DNA from: Mikania micrantha
Lineage: Eukaryota > Streptophyta > Magnoliopsida > Asterales > Asteraceae
Direction: 5' to 3'
DNA: 64,000 nt
NCBI GenBank assembly: GCA_009363875.1
Contig: CM018695.1
Location: 69,183,313 to 69,247,312 of the forward strand
A program made the position numbers and the translations under genes. Positions 30,843 through 42,336 of this stretch are shown here, in pieces. The first letter of the stretch is position 1; each line of letters starts with the position of its first letter. The notes beneath the pieces were generated by a model, which did not search any database, was not told the origin of the DNA, and saw nothing but the letters and a program-made list of their open reading frames with translations.

Positions 30843-33408
30843 ATTCGCATCCTATAATAACCCACCCTTGTTGACATAACCCGAATTAACCAATGAAGAT
30901 CACCCCGAATCTTTTGTTGCACTGTAAGGCAAATTACATTGATGTAGGATCACGAACGAAAAAGAATTTGCACAAACACATAAAAGAACATACTCTTGTA
31001 CATGTAAAAAAAAGATTTTGAGAGGTCCCGAACCCCTCAGTTGGCAAAACATCAAACCCATAATACTTAAACCATAATTACATTATCATAGCAGCGGAAT
31101 GTAGGGTAACAACATAACTATCATACAGATCTAAACAAACTTTTACACATTAAACATAACCCACTCTTCTAACAGTCATATAGTACAGCCAGTCTATGCC
31201 AGGGATAGTCTTCAATTTATGCCATGAGCCTTCCTGGTCTCATTTCTCAAACTATTCAACCTGATATGCATGTAAAACAAGTCAGCTTTATGCTGGTGAG
31301 TTCTAAGTTCATTTCTTAGAAAAATCTTTATTTATTCATGTCATCACATGACACAATTTAAATACATAACATACCTGTTCTCATATCATACTTTCATCAC
31401 ATACATATCATCATAACATACTTACATAACATACATATTATCATAACATCATTCATATAGTGAAGGAACTTCACCGTTAACTGCTGACCCTAAAGTCAAA
31501 CAGGCTTGTGCAATCACAAGGCTCTTAAACTACCAACCCGCAGCTGGTAACTCATACATGTATAAGATTTCTTTAACACTATCAACGCGCAGCTGATAAC
31601 TCAAGCATGCCTAAGATTTCTTTAACTGAACTGGCGACACACAGTCGGCAGGCCTATGTTTCCACAGGACTCTTTAACCATCAACCGAAATTGACGGCTC
31701 ATACCGGTACAAGACTTCTTAACATACATCATAACATGGTTTAAATCATTTAAACCATCATAATCATAAACGGCTCCTTTCACCGTAGTGTTCAAGTTTT
31801 GCCCAACCGCAGCCAGCAAAACCTCATTTCCTACTCAACCTCAATTGAGTCTTTTAGAAAATCATTTCTTTCTCAACCGCAGTTGAGACTTTAAACATGC
31901 TTTATATCTCAACTGAGATTCTTAAAATCGTTCACTTTAAATCATTCTTTACCTATAAACATTCTTTTCCTGAAAATATACTTTAACTGATTATAATCAG
32001 GTTACAATCACTTTCATACAATACTTTATACATACATACAATCATTTTCATAACATAATTTTATAACATGCATATCAGCCCAAAATGATAAAACATTTAA
32101 AACAGGGCTTTAAGAACTCACCTGTTGTCTTGATGTAGCAAGATCTCTCGTAAACTGGTACTAACAGTATAATTCTGCATCAGTTTATACTTAATAAGTT
32201 ATTTATGTTTTAACCTACTGATTAGATCTTTCTGAACGTTCAATGTCAAGGACATTGCATTGAAAGTCATCAAATAGTTAATGTTGTTGATTATAATGCT
32301 AAAACAGTTCCTAAATAGATTAATGGCTTAGAAATGATAAATCCTTATCATTGATTACCCAGATATCATGAAATATCACAATGTAGTCTTAGAATAGGTT
32401 TAATAACCATGTTTAACATACTAATCTGACTGTTATCACAAACATCAGATAATCGTTCCAATAAGTATGTTAATGATTGTGATTAGTTTGAAACACTTAG
32501 ATTTAACCTTTGTATTTCAAAGATTAACCAAGCTAATCACCTAGATTGTCATAATCAAATGGATTAAACCATTATAATCATAGTTGTGATTTCATGCAAA
32601 CCGGGCATTACAACGGCTCAAAACAAGGATTTAACCGTTAGAACATCGTGTTCTTCATTTCTAATCAATCCTAGCCATCATCTAGGCAATAATCAACAAT
32701 CCTAACTATCTCATTACGTTCAAAATCAAGATCTAATCAATCAAGATCAAACTAGAAGGTTAAAACGAACCGTTACCTGATCTGACGAATTTCTGCGGTT
32801 AAAACATCGATCAGGACTTGTATATATGATCCTTGGTGCGATTCATACAATCAAGAGGCTTCAGAATGGTGTTTTGATGATGAAAAATGAGTTCTGGTCG
32901 TTCAAAAATTGAGCAGAAACGAGTAGAAGAAAAACTATGTTTTTCCCCATGCGATCTGATCTTTAATAATCATCCACCGCCTCAAATTCATTCCGCGCGT
33001 AACGCCCCAACTGGGCGCATGGCGCCAGGCGTAGCGCCCCACGTCATCTTCGTCATCATTTTGATTTTTAACTTCTTTTCGCGATTCCGGGAGCATACGA
33101 ACTCCGTTTTGCGCACGATTTTCGCCCACGTTCATCATTTTTCACATACTATCAATCCCCAATAACAAAAGTTGTTAAATCCTCATGGATTTCAAGCACG
33201 ACCAAATGTGCTCACATCATAAATGCCGAATTTTTCGTACGCAATCGTCACAGTTTCAACTGTAACCGAAATCTCGTACGTTTATTATTAAATTACTAAA
33301 ATTTCGGTTGTTACAGATTTTGAAAAAAAAAAACAAAAGATTCGGGGTGATCTTCATTGGTTAATTCGGGTTATGTCAACAAGGGTGGTTAACAACGGAT
33401 CCTTACCC
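30841..33408. mobile_element. Foldback MITE split by a solo LTR
   Basis: The left arm GGATTCGCATCC...ACCCTTGTTGACATAACC (30841-31018) and the complementary right arm (33316-33408) would form a 266-bp element of the 25698 family once the LTR insertion is removed. TATATA tracts flank both ends, consistent with a 10-bp duplication inside a TA microsatellite. Confidence 0.85.
31019..33315 (-). mobile_element. Solo LTR of the family-A retrotransposon (2297 bp) with 5-bp TSD
   Basis: Minus-strand ends are TGTAACAACC...GACCTCTCA. It is flanked by the direct repeat GATTT (31014-31018, 33316-33320). It has diverged from the three array LTRs, with small indels near 31320-31400, but keeps the predicted intron (32121 down to 31261) and the hairpin array, including the altered palindrome CTGATTATAATCAG. 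It arose by recombination between two LTRs, and its insertion is younger than the MITE it interrupts. Confidence 0.92.
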
Positions 33409-33972
33409 TATATATATATATATATATAAAAACTTTATTGGGTTTGAATATTCTCGATTTCTATATATAAATAGATGCCTAGAAAGTGATATAGATGCAA
33501 CTTAATAACAAAAACAAGCCTAACAGTGTAATCTAACACAAGTCGAAATAGTCGTAGGCTTTTAGCGAACATCCTTCATTCATATGTTCAATACTCCGTT
33601 TACCAAAAAAACAGATTCAAAATTTTACTCAATTAAATATTGTTTTCCTTATACATCATAACAACACATACAAAGAAAAAAATATTTACAATAAAGAAGT
33701 CACCACATCGTAATATTGTATCATATTATAACTTATAAGGTTTTTTGTGTTGATAATGAGAGTGACTAAAAAATACATATAGATAGGCATAATCTAGACG
33801 TCAAGTGTAATCACACTCACACTCACACTCACTAGCTAATTAAACATGTGTTGTGGTGCTTGTTTGTGTATGTTTTTAATCAAAACAGATCATGAGCTAT
33901 ATATTGTTATAAACTTATAATTGATGGATGAAAATATTTATATATACATACATATATATGTATATATATATA

Positions 33973-34335
33973 GGGGAGGGATAAAAAAAACTTATCACTT
34001 TGAAGAAAACTAAAAAAACTCTTACTAACTAATCAATTTTACAAAAAAAAAAATTCATGATTTTTTATCATTAGCTTAAAATGTTATAAACAAAAAAATT
34101 AATGAAAAATGTAGATTACGAATTTACGTATATGTATTCTATAAAGTTACATATATGTAGTTTACAAGTTACATATATGTAATGTAATAACATGCGTTAC
34201 ATTTTTTTTTTCTTTCTGTTAACAACTCTAACCTTATAATAAAACAAAATGTAAAACAAAAAACAAAATTAATTGATAAAATTGTGATTAGTTTTCTACG
34301 TTTTCTCAAAAATAAAGATTTTCATTGAAACTCTC

Positions 34336-34338
<3 letters not shown>
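33973..34338. mobile_element. (TA)n-flanked foldback MITE, 366 bp
   Basis: GGGGAGGGATAAAAAAAAC at the left and its imperfect complement ending CTCTCCCC at the right, both inside TA repeats. Same family as 30066. Confidence 0.75.
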
Positions 34339-34364
<26 letters not shown>

Positions 34365-34370
<6 letters not shown>

Positions 34371-34570
34371 TTACGTATAGGTAACTTTATTCATTACATA
34401 CATGGATCACTTTGTGAGTTACATATACGTAATTTATAATTTAAATATTTTTGATAAAAAATTTTTTTACTTATAACATTTTTAACCTTATAATAAATAA
34501 TCATGATTTTTTTTCTAAATTGATTGATTAGCATGAAGAGTTTTCTTTTAAACCTCTTTATGCCTATTAC
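34365..34570. mobile_element. Fragment of a related foldback MITE (right arm)
   Basis: TTACATATACGTAA-type palindromes, an ACCTTATAATAAA segment and an AACCTCTTTATGCC end resemble the right arms of the neighbouring MITEs. No left end was found. Confidence 0.4.
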
Positions 34571-34734
34571 TAGCCTCGGCAAAACCCTGTCTTTTAATTT
34601 GTCTTGTTATGGATGGACGTGGCACTCACGTCTCTTGTAACCCTCACGCAACACTACATTAATTGTAAAGTGCAAACTGATAAACATGGTGTTCACGAGT
34701 CTTGTTTCTTGGAATATAAAGTATTGTTTAATTT

Positions 34735-35145
34735 ATGTCTGGTAAAATGGGCGGGTTGGGTCGGGTTGGGTAATGGGTCAGAACGGATTCAGGTCAGGAC
34801 TGGTGCAGGTTAGAATGAGTTTTAAGCAAAATCAGTTCGGATCTAAATGGATTGTTCTAAAAAAACATCAATTTAGTTTAACTTAAGATGTGTTATAAGT
34901 AAACAAATAGTCCATTTGGATAATTTTTAATGTTTTTTCTTCAAATATGTTATTAATCAATCTTAAATGTTTGAATCCATTGCATTTACATAATTTTTTT
35001 GTTACTTATCTTGACCCGCATTGTGTTTAAGTGCTACCTATCTCAACCCATTCAATATTATAATGTTACCAATTCCAACCCATTATACTACAATTGTTTA
35101 CCCAAACCAGTCCATTTCCTTTGATATGGGTAAAAATTGCCAACT
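34735..35145. repeat. Possible foldback element with GGGTT/AACCC arms
   Basis: GGGTCGGGTTGGGTAATGGG on the left faces CAACCCATT and AACCCATTATAC motifs on the right; the ends are not defined. Confidence 0.35.
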
Positions 35146-35582
35146 CTAGTTTAATTCCATCAAAGAGACCACATACTCATGTTTTTTTTTTCCTATTTTG
35201 TTATTTTTCACAAGGGGTTTCGTATTACGTATTGTTTGGTAGATTTCCATTCAACCCACTATTTTGGAAACCGTTCACCAAATTTCTAACAAGCAAATGA
35301 ACCAAAAGGTTTTAGAGAAACAAGTCAAAACACAACCACGTACTAATCCTTACCTTTTCTTGTGCATGGCTTATAACCCATAAGTTGATTGTTGGAACCA
35401 CATGCTGACATGCACCCCACATTTCAAGTTAAACAACGAGTTCAACGTTTGATTATGTCTTGAAACATTGTTTTAACCTTTTGTTTTACTTTTACATTTA
35501 TGTATAAGAACGTAAAATAGTCATTTACCAATATACTATGTATGAACGTACACTTAGTTAAATTAACTATTTTCTTTGGTAG

Positions 35583-36497
35583 GTGACACGACTAGTATGT
35601 GGAGGTTTCATCCTCGCTGTACGCCTTAATCATACTATGTGTGATGCATTTGGATATGTGCAATTCATGAAAGCTTTGTGTGAAATGGCAAATGGAGCGT
35701 CAATACCATCAACGATGCCTGTTTGGCAAAGAGATTTGCTATGTGCAAGGGATCCGCCACGAGTGACATGTACTCATCACGAGTATGACGAAGTGACTGA
35801 CACCAATGCTACAATCATCCCAATAGATGACATGGAACATAGGTCATTTTTCTTTGGACAAACTCAGATTTCAGCTATTCGTAGGTATGTTCCAAAGCAC
35901 CTCAAACATTGTACCACATTTGAGGTGCTAATAGCTTGCCTTTGGCGTTGTCGCACAATTGCTCTCCAACCAAATCCTGAAGATGAAATGCGAATGATGA
36001 CCATTGTTAATGCCCGTTTAAAATTCAAGCCTCACATCCCTGTAGGATATTATGGAAATGTTTTCGGCTACCCGGCTGCCGTTTCTAAAGCTCGAGATAT
36101 ATGTAACAAGCCATTAGGCCATGCACTAGAGCTTGTTATGAAAGCAAAGTCTGAAGTCACTGAAGAGTACATGAAATCCGTCGCTGATCTGATGGTAATC
36201 AGAGGACGACCCGCCTTCACAAATGTTGGAAGCTATATCGTATCCGATTTGACACGTACTGGATTACTTGAACTTGATTTTGGATGGGGGAATGCAGTCT
36301 ATGCAGGTCCTGATATCCATGTTGCTGGTTTCTATACACGTTACATAAATCATAAGGGAGAATCTGGAATGGTCGTACCCTTATGGTTGCCCGACGTTGC
36401 TATGAAAAGATTTGTCAAAGAGCTCAACAACATGTTGGCATGTGACAATAATGTTCATGTTATCCAAGAACACGGACCTCCTCATTCCAAACTATAA
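35583..36497 (+). CDS. BAHD acyltransferase, exon 2 (catalytic HXXXD and DFGWG)
   Basis: This exon encodes residues 150-453. It begins VTRLVCGGFILAVRLN, directly followed by the catalytic HTMCD (HXXXD, residues 166-170), whose histidine acts as general base in the acyl transfer. The structural DFGWG motif is intact at 381-385, followed by NAVYAG. The protein ends GPPHSKL, then TAA. There is no frameshift or stop, and the AG/GTG acceptor keeps the frame of exon 1. The serine usual in HTMSDA of this clade is Cys here (HTMCDAFGYVQF), close to the active site. AATAAA follows at 36533. Best reading: a functional alcohol acyltransferase of the benzyl alcohol benzoyltransferase-like clade, acting in the cytosol on an unknown alcohol. 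Confidence 0.92.
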   Translation: MTRLVCGGFILAVRLNHTMCDAFGYVQFMKALCEMANGASIPSTMPVWQRDLLCARDPPRVTCTHHEYDEVTDTNATIIPIDDMEHRSFFFGQTQISAIRRYVPKHLKHCTTFEVLIACLWRCRTIALQPNPEDEMRMMTIVNARLKFKPHIPVGYYGNVFGYPAAVSKARDICNKPLGHALELVMKAKSEVTEEYMKSVADLMVIRGRPAFTNVGSYIVSDLTRTGLLELDFGWGNAVYAGPDIHVAGFYTRYINHKGESGMVVPLWLPDVAMKRFVKELNNMLACDNNVHVIQEHGPPHSKL

Positions 36498-36532
36498 TTT
36501 CCTTATTTTGGTTCAATCTATATGCATGTGAG

Positions 36533-36538
36533 AATAAA
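36533..36538 (+). terminator. Poly(A) signal of the BAHD gene
   Basis: AATAAA, 36 bp after the stop codon. Confidence 0.6.
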
Positions 36539-36540
36539 GC

Positions 36541-37100
36541 TTTTAAAATACAATGCACGTACGTGTTTTTTATTTAAATGTTTCTAGTTTATATATATAA
36601 TTGAATGGTTGTATGACTCTAGTTTTGTTGTTTTTGTATGGTCATGTTTTTATATAATATATCAAAATGTTACTAAGAAATTATATAAAAGCGGATACAA
36701 TTTGTATACTCTGGATTCAGCAACAGGAAAGGCAATAAATGTTTCGAAAATCAGAACAATTTTGGTTTAGTTATATTCAGTTATGAGTTAGTAGACCAAA
36801 CATACATGAAGTGCTGAGTTTTGAGTGCAAAAGAAACATTAGTTATAGATAATAAATAAGGCTATTGTACAAATTCATAGTTTTAAAAAAATAATGAGAA
36901 ACGATCTAGACCTTTAATATGCTATCATCAATGGTCATAAAAGAACTTGTGACAAGTTCGTAATTAATATGTTGTTTAGAATGGAAATAAGGGCATAAAA
37001 AGAATTTCTATTAACCTAATTTGATGATATCATGCTATTTTAAATTATACACTATCATTTACTATTTTCAAGGAAATAAGTTAGTTACCTTTTTGCAATG
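36541..37100 (+). other. AT-rich 3' flank of the BAHD gene, no gene seen
   Basis: No recognisable coding or repeat structure. Confidence 0.5.
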
Positions 37101-37345
37101 TGCTAATATGTGCTATTAGTACATATTAGCATGTATTAACACATACACATAATCATATACTTGCTAACAATCTTGTTTGTCTATTTTTCTCTGTGCTAAC
37201 ATATGTTATTAGTATATGTTAACATATATCAGCACATATACATAATCATATACCTATTAACAATCTTGTTCGCGTGTTTTGCTAAGTACTAATATGTGTT
37301 ACTAATACATGTTATCATATATCAACACATATACATAATCATATA
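37101..37345 (+). repeat. Minisatellite, 93-bp period, about 2.7 units
   Basis: Units begin TGCTAATATGTGCTATTAGT (37101), TGCTAACATATGTTATTAGT (37194) and ACTAATATGTGTTACTAATA (about 37287). Each holds nested palindromes of the TATGTTAACATA type. A partial copy lies at 40029-40122, just before the Helitron. Confidence 0.8.
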
Positions 37346-37789
37346 TCACATCCTAACCGACGACGAAATATGTCAGGGCATAATTTATAATTGCCCAAAA
37401 ACTCATGGTGATACTTTAAAGTTTCAATATATACAAATTCATATTACAATTTCATTCAACAACCATGAAATGACATTATATTAAAATATTCAACTTGTGG
37501 AAGAAATATGTAACAAATGTTTAAATTAATTAACCAAGTCCAAGAATCCTTTGTTTGTCTTCATATCTTCATAAATATATTACACATGTAAAATAAAGGT
37601 TTTGATCAACTATTTGCATATTTGGTGAGTGTCACGCATATTTGATATAGATAGGTATAAAAAACGTAAACAAAAATCTAACTAGCATCTATCAAAGGCA
37701 TGTATAATAACAAATTTGATGTGAATGAATAAATATCCCAAACGTGCCCAAACAAGTATCTATACAAAATGATAATTCAAGTGTATATA

Positions 37790-37979
37790 TATTTTTTGAA
37801 TGACAATTTGGATCACTGACGAGTCATATACCACCCGATCATATTCACATCTAATAGGAGGAAACCCACCATATATGAGAGAAAACCATTAGCCCAACAT
37901 GAAGTCCCTATTTTGTTCATATCAGGACTTGAACCCGTGACCTTCTCAATATTCAAGACACATGGTATCTCTCCTCAGG
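37790..37979 (-). mobile_element. SINE, minus strand
   Basis: On the minus strand the B box GGTTCAAGTCC is followed by GTGGGTTTCCTCCTAT, which resembles the SINE at 26230 (GGTTTCCTCCTGGGG), and by an A-rich tail at the low-coordinate end. GTGTATATAT-like repeats flank it. Confidence 0.55.
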
Positions 37980-38594
37980 TGTGTATATATGTACAATGAA
38001 TTTTCAACAACTTTGCTAAACGTACTGTTTACCTATTTAATTCAAGTATATTTAAATAAAATATAAATAATTAGTTAGAATAATTACAAGAAACCATTCA
38101 ATAATTATTTATACAAAATTTGTATTCCATTATGTATCTTAAAATAAACAAAATTTACAGAATTTATTTAACTAAAATACTAAAGTTGTCTTATGTTTAA
38201 AAATAATTCCAGACATATAAAATAAATTTTAATTTTTATAAAATTTATAAAGACTTTTATGCATGTTTTGTTTAAAATATAAACTTATATTGATTTAAAA
38301 ATAATATTATACAAAAGATATTTTCGAAGTTATCCAATTTGTAGTGAAATGTTTATTATAAAGTTTTTCAGAATTAACAAGAATAAATTTTATGATATTC
38401 ATAATTTTAGAAATTTAAATTGATTTCTAAACTATAATAATATTAAAAATAATAATTTTTTTTTGAAAAATTCCAAAATCTTTCCAAAATGTTAAAAATG
38501 TGTTTTTAATCTTTTATAAATTATTTTAGAATTTTTGGAATTTATTTCATTGGTTAAAATGAATAAAACAACAAAAATACAAAACTGGTTATAT

Positions 38595-38672
38595 GGGGTA
38601 TCAAGGCCGGGGTTTCGAACCTTTGCCCCATGGCCGGCAGTCCAGCGTCTTAACCGCTGAGCCACCAATGAG
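38595..38672 (-). mobile_element. tRNA-like sequence (SINE head or tRNA pseudogene)
   Basis: On the minus strand the A box TGGCTCAGCGG (38664-38654) and B box GGTTCGAAACC (38621-38611) match pol III consensus with a tRNA-like spacing of about 33 bases. GTTAAGACGCTGGACTG resembles the D-to-anticodon part of tRNA-Ser/Leu. It does not fold as a complete tRNA by my reading, so a tRNA-derived SINE fragment is more likely. Confidence 0.55.
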
Positions 38673-38699
38673 TTAATTTTCTTCCCTTTTAATTATTGG

Positions 38700-39465
38700 G
38701 TTGTGCTAAATATGTCCCCTTTGTATTTTTTTTTACTTGTCGTACCTTCTTCTTAAGCTTTTTAATATATACAAATAAACCTTATGTTTTTAATTGTTAA
38801 CTAAAAAGATTTATAAGCCTTTAAACAAAAACGTGAGGGACTGTTCTTGCAAATGTTCCAAACTTCATCTTCTTCCCCACCATACACTACCCGTAATCAA
38901 CCGTATATCCATGGATACCCACCTTCGACCTGATCGTTTTATAGCTCGTGTTAACGGATAAAATCAATCAAAATTTGAAATTAAAACAATTACAAACATC
39001 ACAAAATCGTTATCATTATCAATTCATCGTTTAAAAACACAAATCAATACGAAATCTAAGCATAAATAACGGAAGTAGAACGAAAACTCAAACTCTAAAT
39101 CTAAGCCTAAATAATTGTTATCATTATCAATTCATATCCCATTACACTCGTTTATGTTCGAGAAATGAAAACATATGTTTGTAACAACGATCGGGCCTCA
39201 GATCAATCGAATTTGAACAAAGAGGAACTAGGGTTCATACGTTTAAATCTGATTTTGGATACATTTATATTTTATATTTCGTAGAGGAGGTATAACAAGT
39301 AAAAAGGGGTTACGTTTATTAGAATTTAAGGTGGAAATAACGTTAGGCACATTTTTATTGTGTTATAAAGTTGAATGCTTGATTTTGACAAATTTATATC
39401 TAATATTTTGAACGAGGGAGTATGACAAGTCAAAATGGGGATACATTTAACCTGACCCTAATTAT
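38700..39465. mobile_element. Possible TIR element of unknown class
   Basis: TAAATATGTCCCCTTTGTAT...TTACTTGTCGTACC at the left faces GAGTATGACAAGTCAAAATG...CATTTAACC at the right, and a similar internal copy lies near 39290. No TSD was fixed. Confidence 0.4.
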
Positions 39466-40028
39466 ATAATCACTTTCTTTTTACCCCTGATCAGATAAAC
39501 CCTAGATATAGTTCTCGACTAATAGCTCGTTGTGTTGGTTGTGTGTTCGATTAATCTTAGGGTTATTCGTCTATGTTAATGATCGAATCTATTGCATGTA
39601 AGAATTACCTGATATTTAACAAGATTTGAACGAGTTTGAGTATCCCACAGGTGGATGTTTCTTCGAATTCCTTTCAGAACTTCCACGATTGTTCGATGAA
39701 ATTGATTACACATAATAGTTCATTCTGATGTTAGGAGTGTATAGGTATGTTTGATTTCGTTAGAGTATGATTTAAAAAGTGTTTCAATTTTAGTGTTTCA
39801 ATTAAGGTTACCTTTTTCTCCATTAAAGCCGATTAGATGGAATTTGAACGCAATTAACTGATTATTTAGTATGATAATCTTAGTTCGTAACCGAACGATG
39901 TGTAAAACGAAAATTGATGTATCTGCGTTTGGAATCAAAGCCCGCAAAAATTCGGGTTTGGACTTCAACCGGTTAGGCATATCGAATATTAGTACGACTA
40001 CTTGTCAAATTTATTATTAAACCCTAAA
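39466..40028 (+). other. Intergenic DNA, no gene seen
   Basis: Somewhat less AT-rich than its surroundings, but I recognise no reading frame. Confidence 0.45.
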
Positions 40029-40123
40029 GGTTACATCATATACTTGTTAACAATGTTGTTTGCTTGTTTTGTTACGTGCTATTATTACATGTTTACATAT
40101 ATCAGCACATATACATATTAGCA

Positions 40124-42336
40124 TCTATCTATTATAATAAATTAAGGTTTTCTTCTACCATGTGTCGTTCAATGAAATAGGTTTCGAGATTTTTTTCCTG
40201 CTCATTTTATTTAACAAAATCTTTAGTATTTAATATAGGAATTAAATGTTTAACAAATTTTATGACTTTAACAACATTACCATCATTAAAATACATTAAC
40301 TTGAATCAATTTATTAACATTAAATTTACCATATATAACAGCAAACACATTATCATTATAACAATAAGAATTTCAATTAATTAATTAAATCCTACATGCA
40401 TGTTAAAATCATAAATTTATTAATAAAATTTAATTTAATAAAATTTAGGTAATAAAAAATAAAAATATAATAACAAAATGGTGGATCATTTTGCTTTTTC
40501 TTTTTAAAAACTAAATTTTAGAACAAAATATAGCAAAAAATACATGTAAAATCATATTTAAAAGTCACGTATGTAAATAAAAAGAAACTTATACACTGAA
40601 AAAAATGCGACTATAACAAAAGCAAGTAGTATTTATTATGTTAAGTATAAAACTATATATATTTTGTACAAAACAATGTTTACTTATTATTACAATAAAA
40701 TTATTACATTATAAAAAATAATCTACTTATAATATGCAATATTCGTTTATTTTTTAATTGAAATTTTGGTAACCTATATGTTTATTTTTTTTATTGTAAA
40801 TATATATAATCATAAATCTTTGTTATACATACATACATATGAAACAAATAATCAAATTAACTGTTGAAACTTAATGATAACTATAATATAGGGCATTTTA
40901 CTTATTTCTTGAAAATAAGTTGTTTGTATTTCATTTCAGATTTATTTATTACATTTATTTTGTAAAATTTAAGCAAGTAACATTTCAATATTTATTGTTT
41001 CTTTAAATGATTTTCATATTCTCTAACATTAACTTCCTTTAGTAATTTATTTTACATAATCCGAAAACATGTTTACGGTAACTATAGTTATAAAAACAAA
41101 AAAAAACTATTATATAATTTGTAGGTAAATGCAAATGTTTTATTAAATTACAAAATAAAAATACTTCAAACTTTGGTATATATTATTATTATTTTTATTT
41201 GTAATATTATTCTTTAACATCCATTACGTTGAAAACAAGGATTTAAGACCTACATTTTTTTTATTTGGTCTTTCATTATAGTTAAATTAAATGTGGTTTT
41301 TTATTCCATATATCAAACCTAAGTAATTTTTATCGTAAAAAAATTCAATTTAACATAATTGATTAAAATAATTAACACTAATTATCAAATGATTTTTTTA
41401 TTGAAAACTAAATAATTTTCATTTATCTTCAAATTAAGTTGCACATGTCATCACTTAATTTGAGGAATAAATTGTATATTCTTTAAATAACATCCTAATT
41501 TTTATATACATATTGATAGATATGTTTTATTTTGAGTAAAAAAATACTTTAAATATTTTATTATGTAATATAATCAAATTTACCTAATTACCTAATATCA
41601 TATGAATATTATAAAATAATGGTATATTAGATGTATTTTTTTATGGTTACATTTTATTATTTTTTTCTCATTTTACTTATTAATTGTATTGTATCATTTT
41701 GTTGATATATATTATTTATATTATATTGTTCATTTTTTTATTTCAAAAAGTCAAAACTATAATGAAAAAAAGAATAAAATCAACAATAGTTTGAGTATAA
41801 GATTAAACGTTTAATCTTTATATATGGGTGGCATTTCCAACAAAAGTGATTACTTAAAAACTAATCTTTTTGATATTATTATATATTTTCTATTTGTTTT
41901 TAAAGTAACTTATGTAGAAAATGGTCATAAATACATACATTTATAAATGCTTTAGTATTTCATTTTAAGTCATAATATATCATTTATAATATTTTATACA
42001 TGTTAACTTATAAAAATATATGTACATTAGATTTGAGAATATATAATATTACTTTGTGTTTTTTTACCAGGGTTTATAATGCAAAAATTGTATCTAACAA
42101 TGTTCACGAGGCTCGAAATGCTATAAAAATGTATTTGGATACTAAAAGATCTAATTAACACAAATATCTTTTAATACATCTCATTTAAATATTCTTATTA
42201 TTATTGAAACTAAAAAAATGAAAAGTAATGACTCTTATTTTCTTCTACTTTAATGTAAAATATGAATTTTTGTTAAATATAATAAATTACATGTTTTTAT
42301 GACTCTACTCGTGTTACACACGGGTTTATAACCTAG
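40124..42336 (+). mobile_element. Non-autonomous Helitron (about 2.2 kb)
   Basis: The 5' end is TCTATCTATTATAATAAATT after a host A (40123; a start at 40128 is also possible). The 3' end has a hairpin, CTCGTGT-TAC-ACACGGG, about ten bases before a terminal CTAG followed by T. This fits insertion between A and T. The interior is very AT-rich and I see no Rep/helicase sequence. Confidence 0.65.

Larger units (their letters stand above)
29615..35582 (+). other. Intron of the BAHD gene (5968 bp), filled with transposons
   Basis: It has a GTAAGG donor and an acceptor in TTTTCTTTGGTAG/G. It holds at least four foldback MITEs and one nested 2.3-kb solo LTR. Introns at this place are normally short or moderate in BAHD genes, so expansion by insertion is the likely cause. 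Confidence 0.88.

Noticed and set aside
38860..39240. A less AT-rich stretch that could be the 5' end of a host gene
   Set aside because: No open frame, splice pattern or protein similarity could be supported, and it lies inside a possible TIR element.
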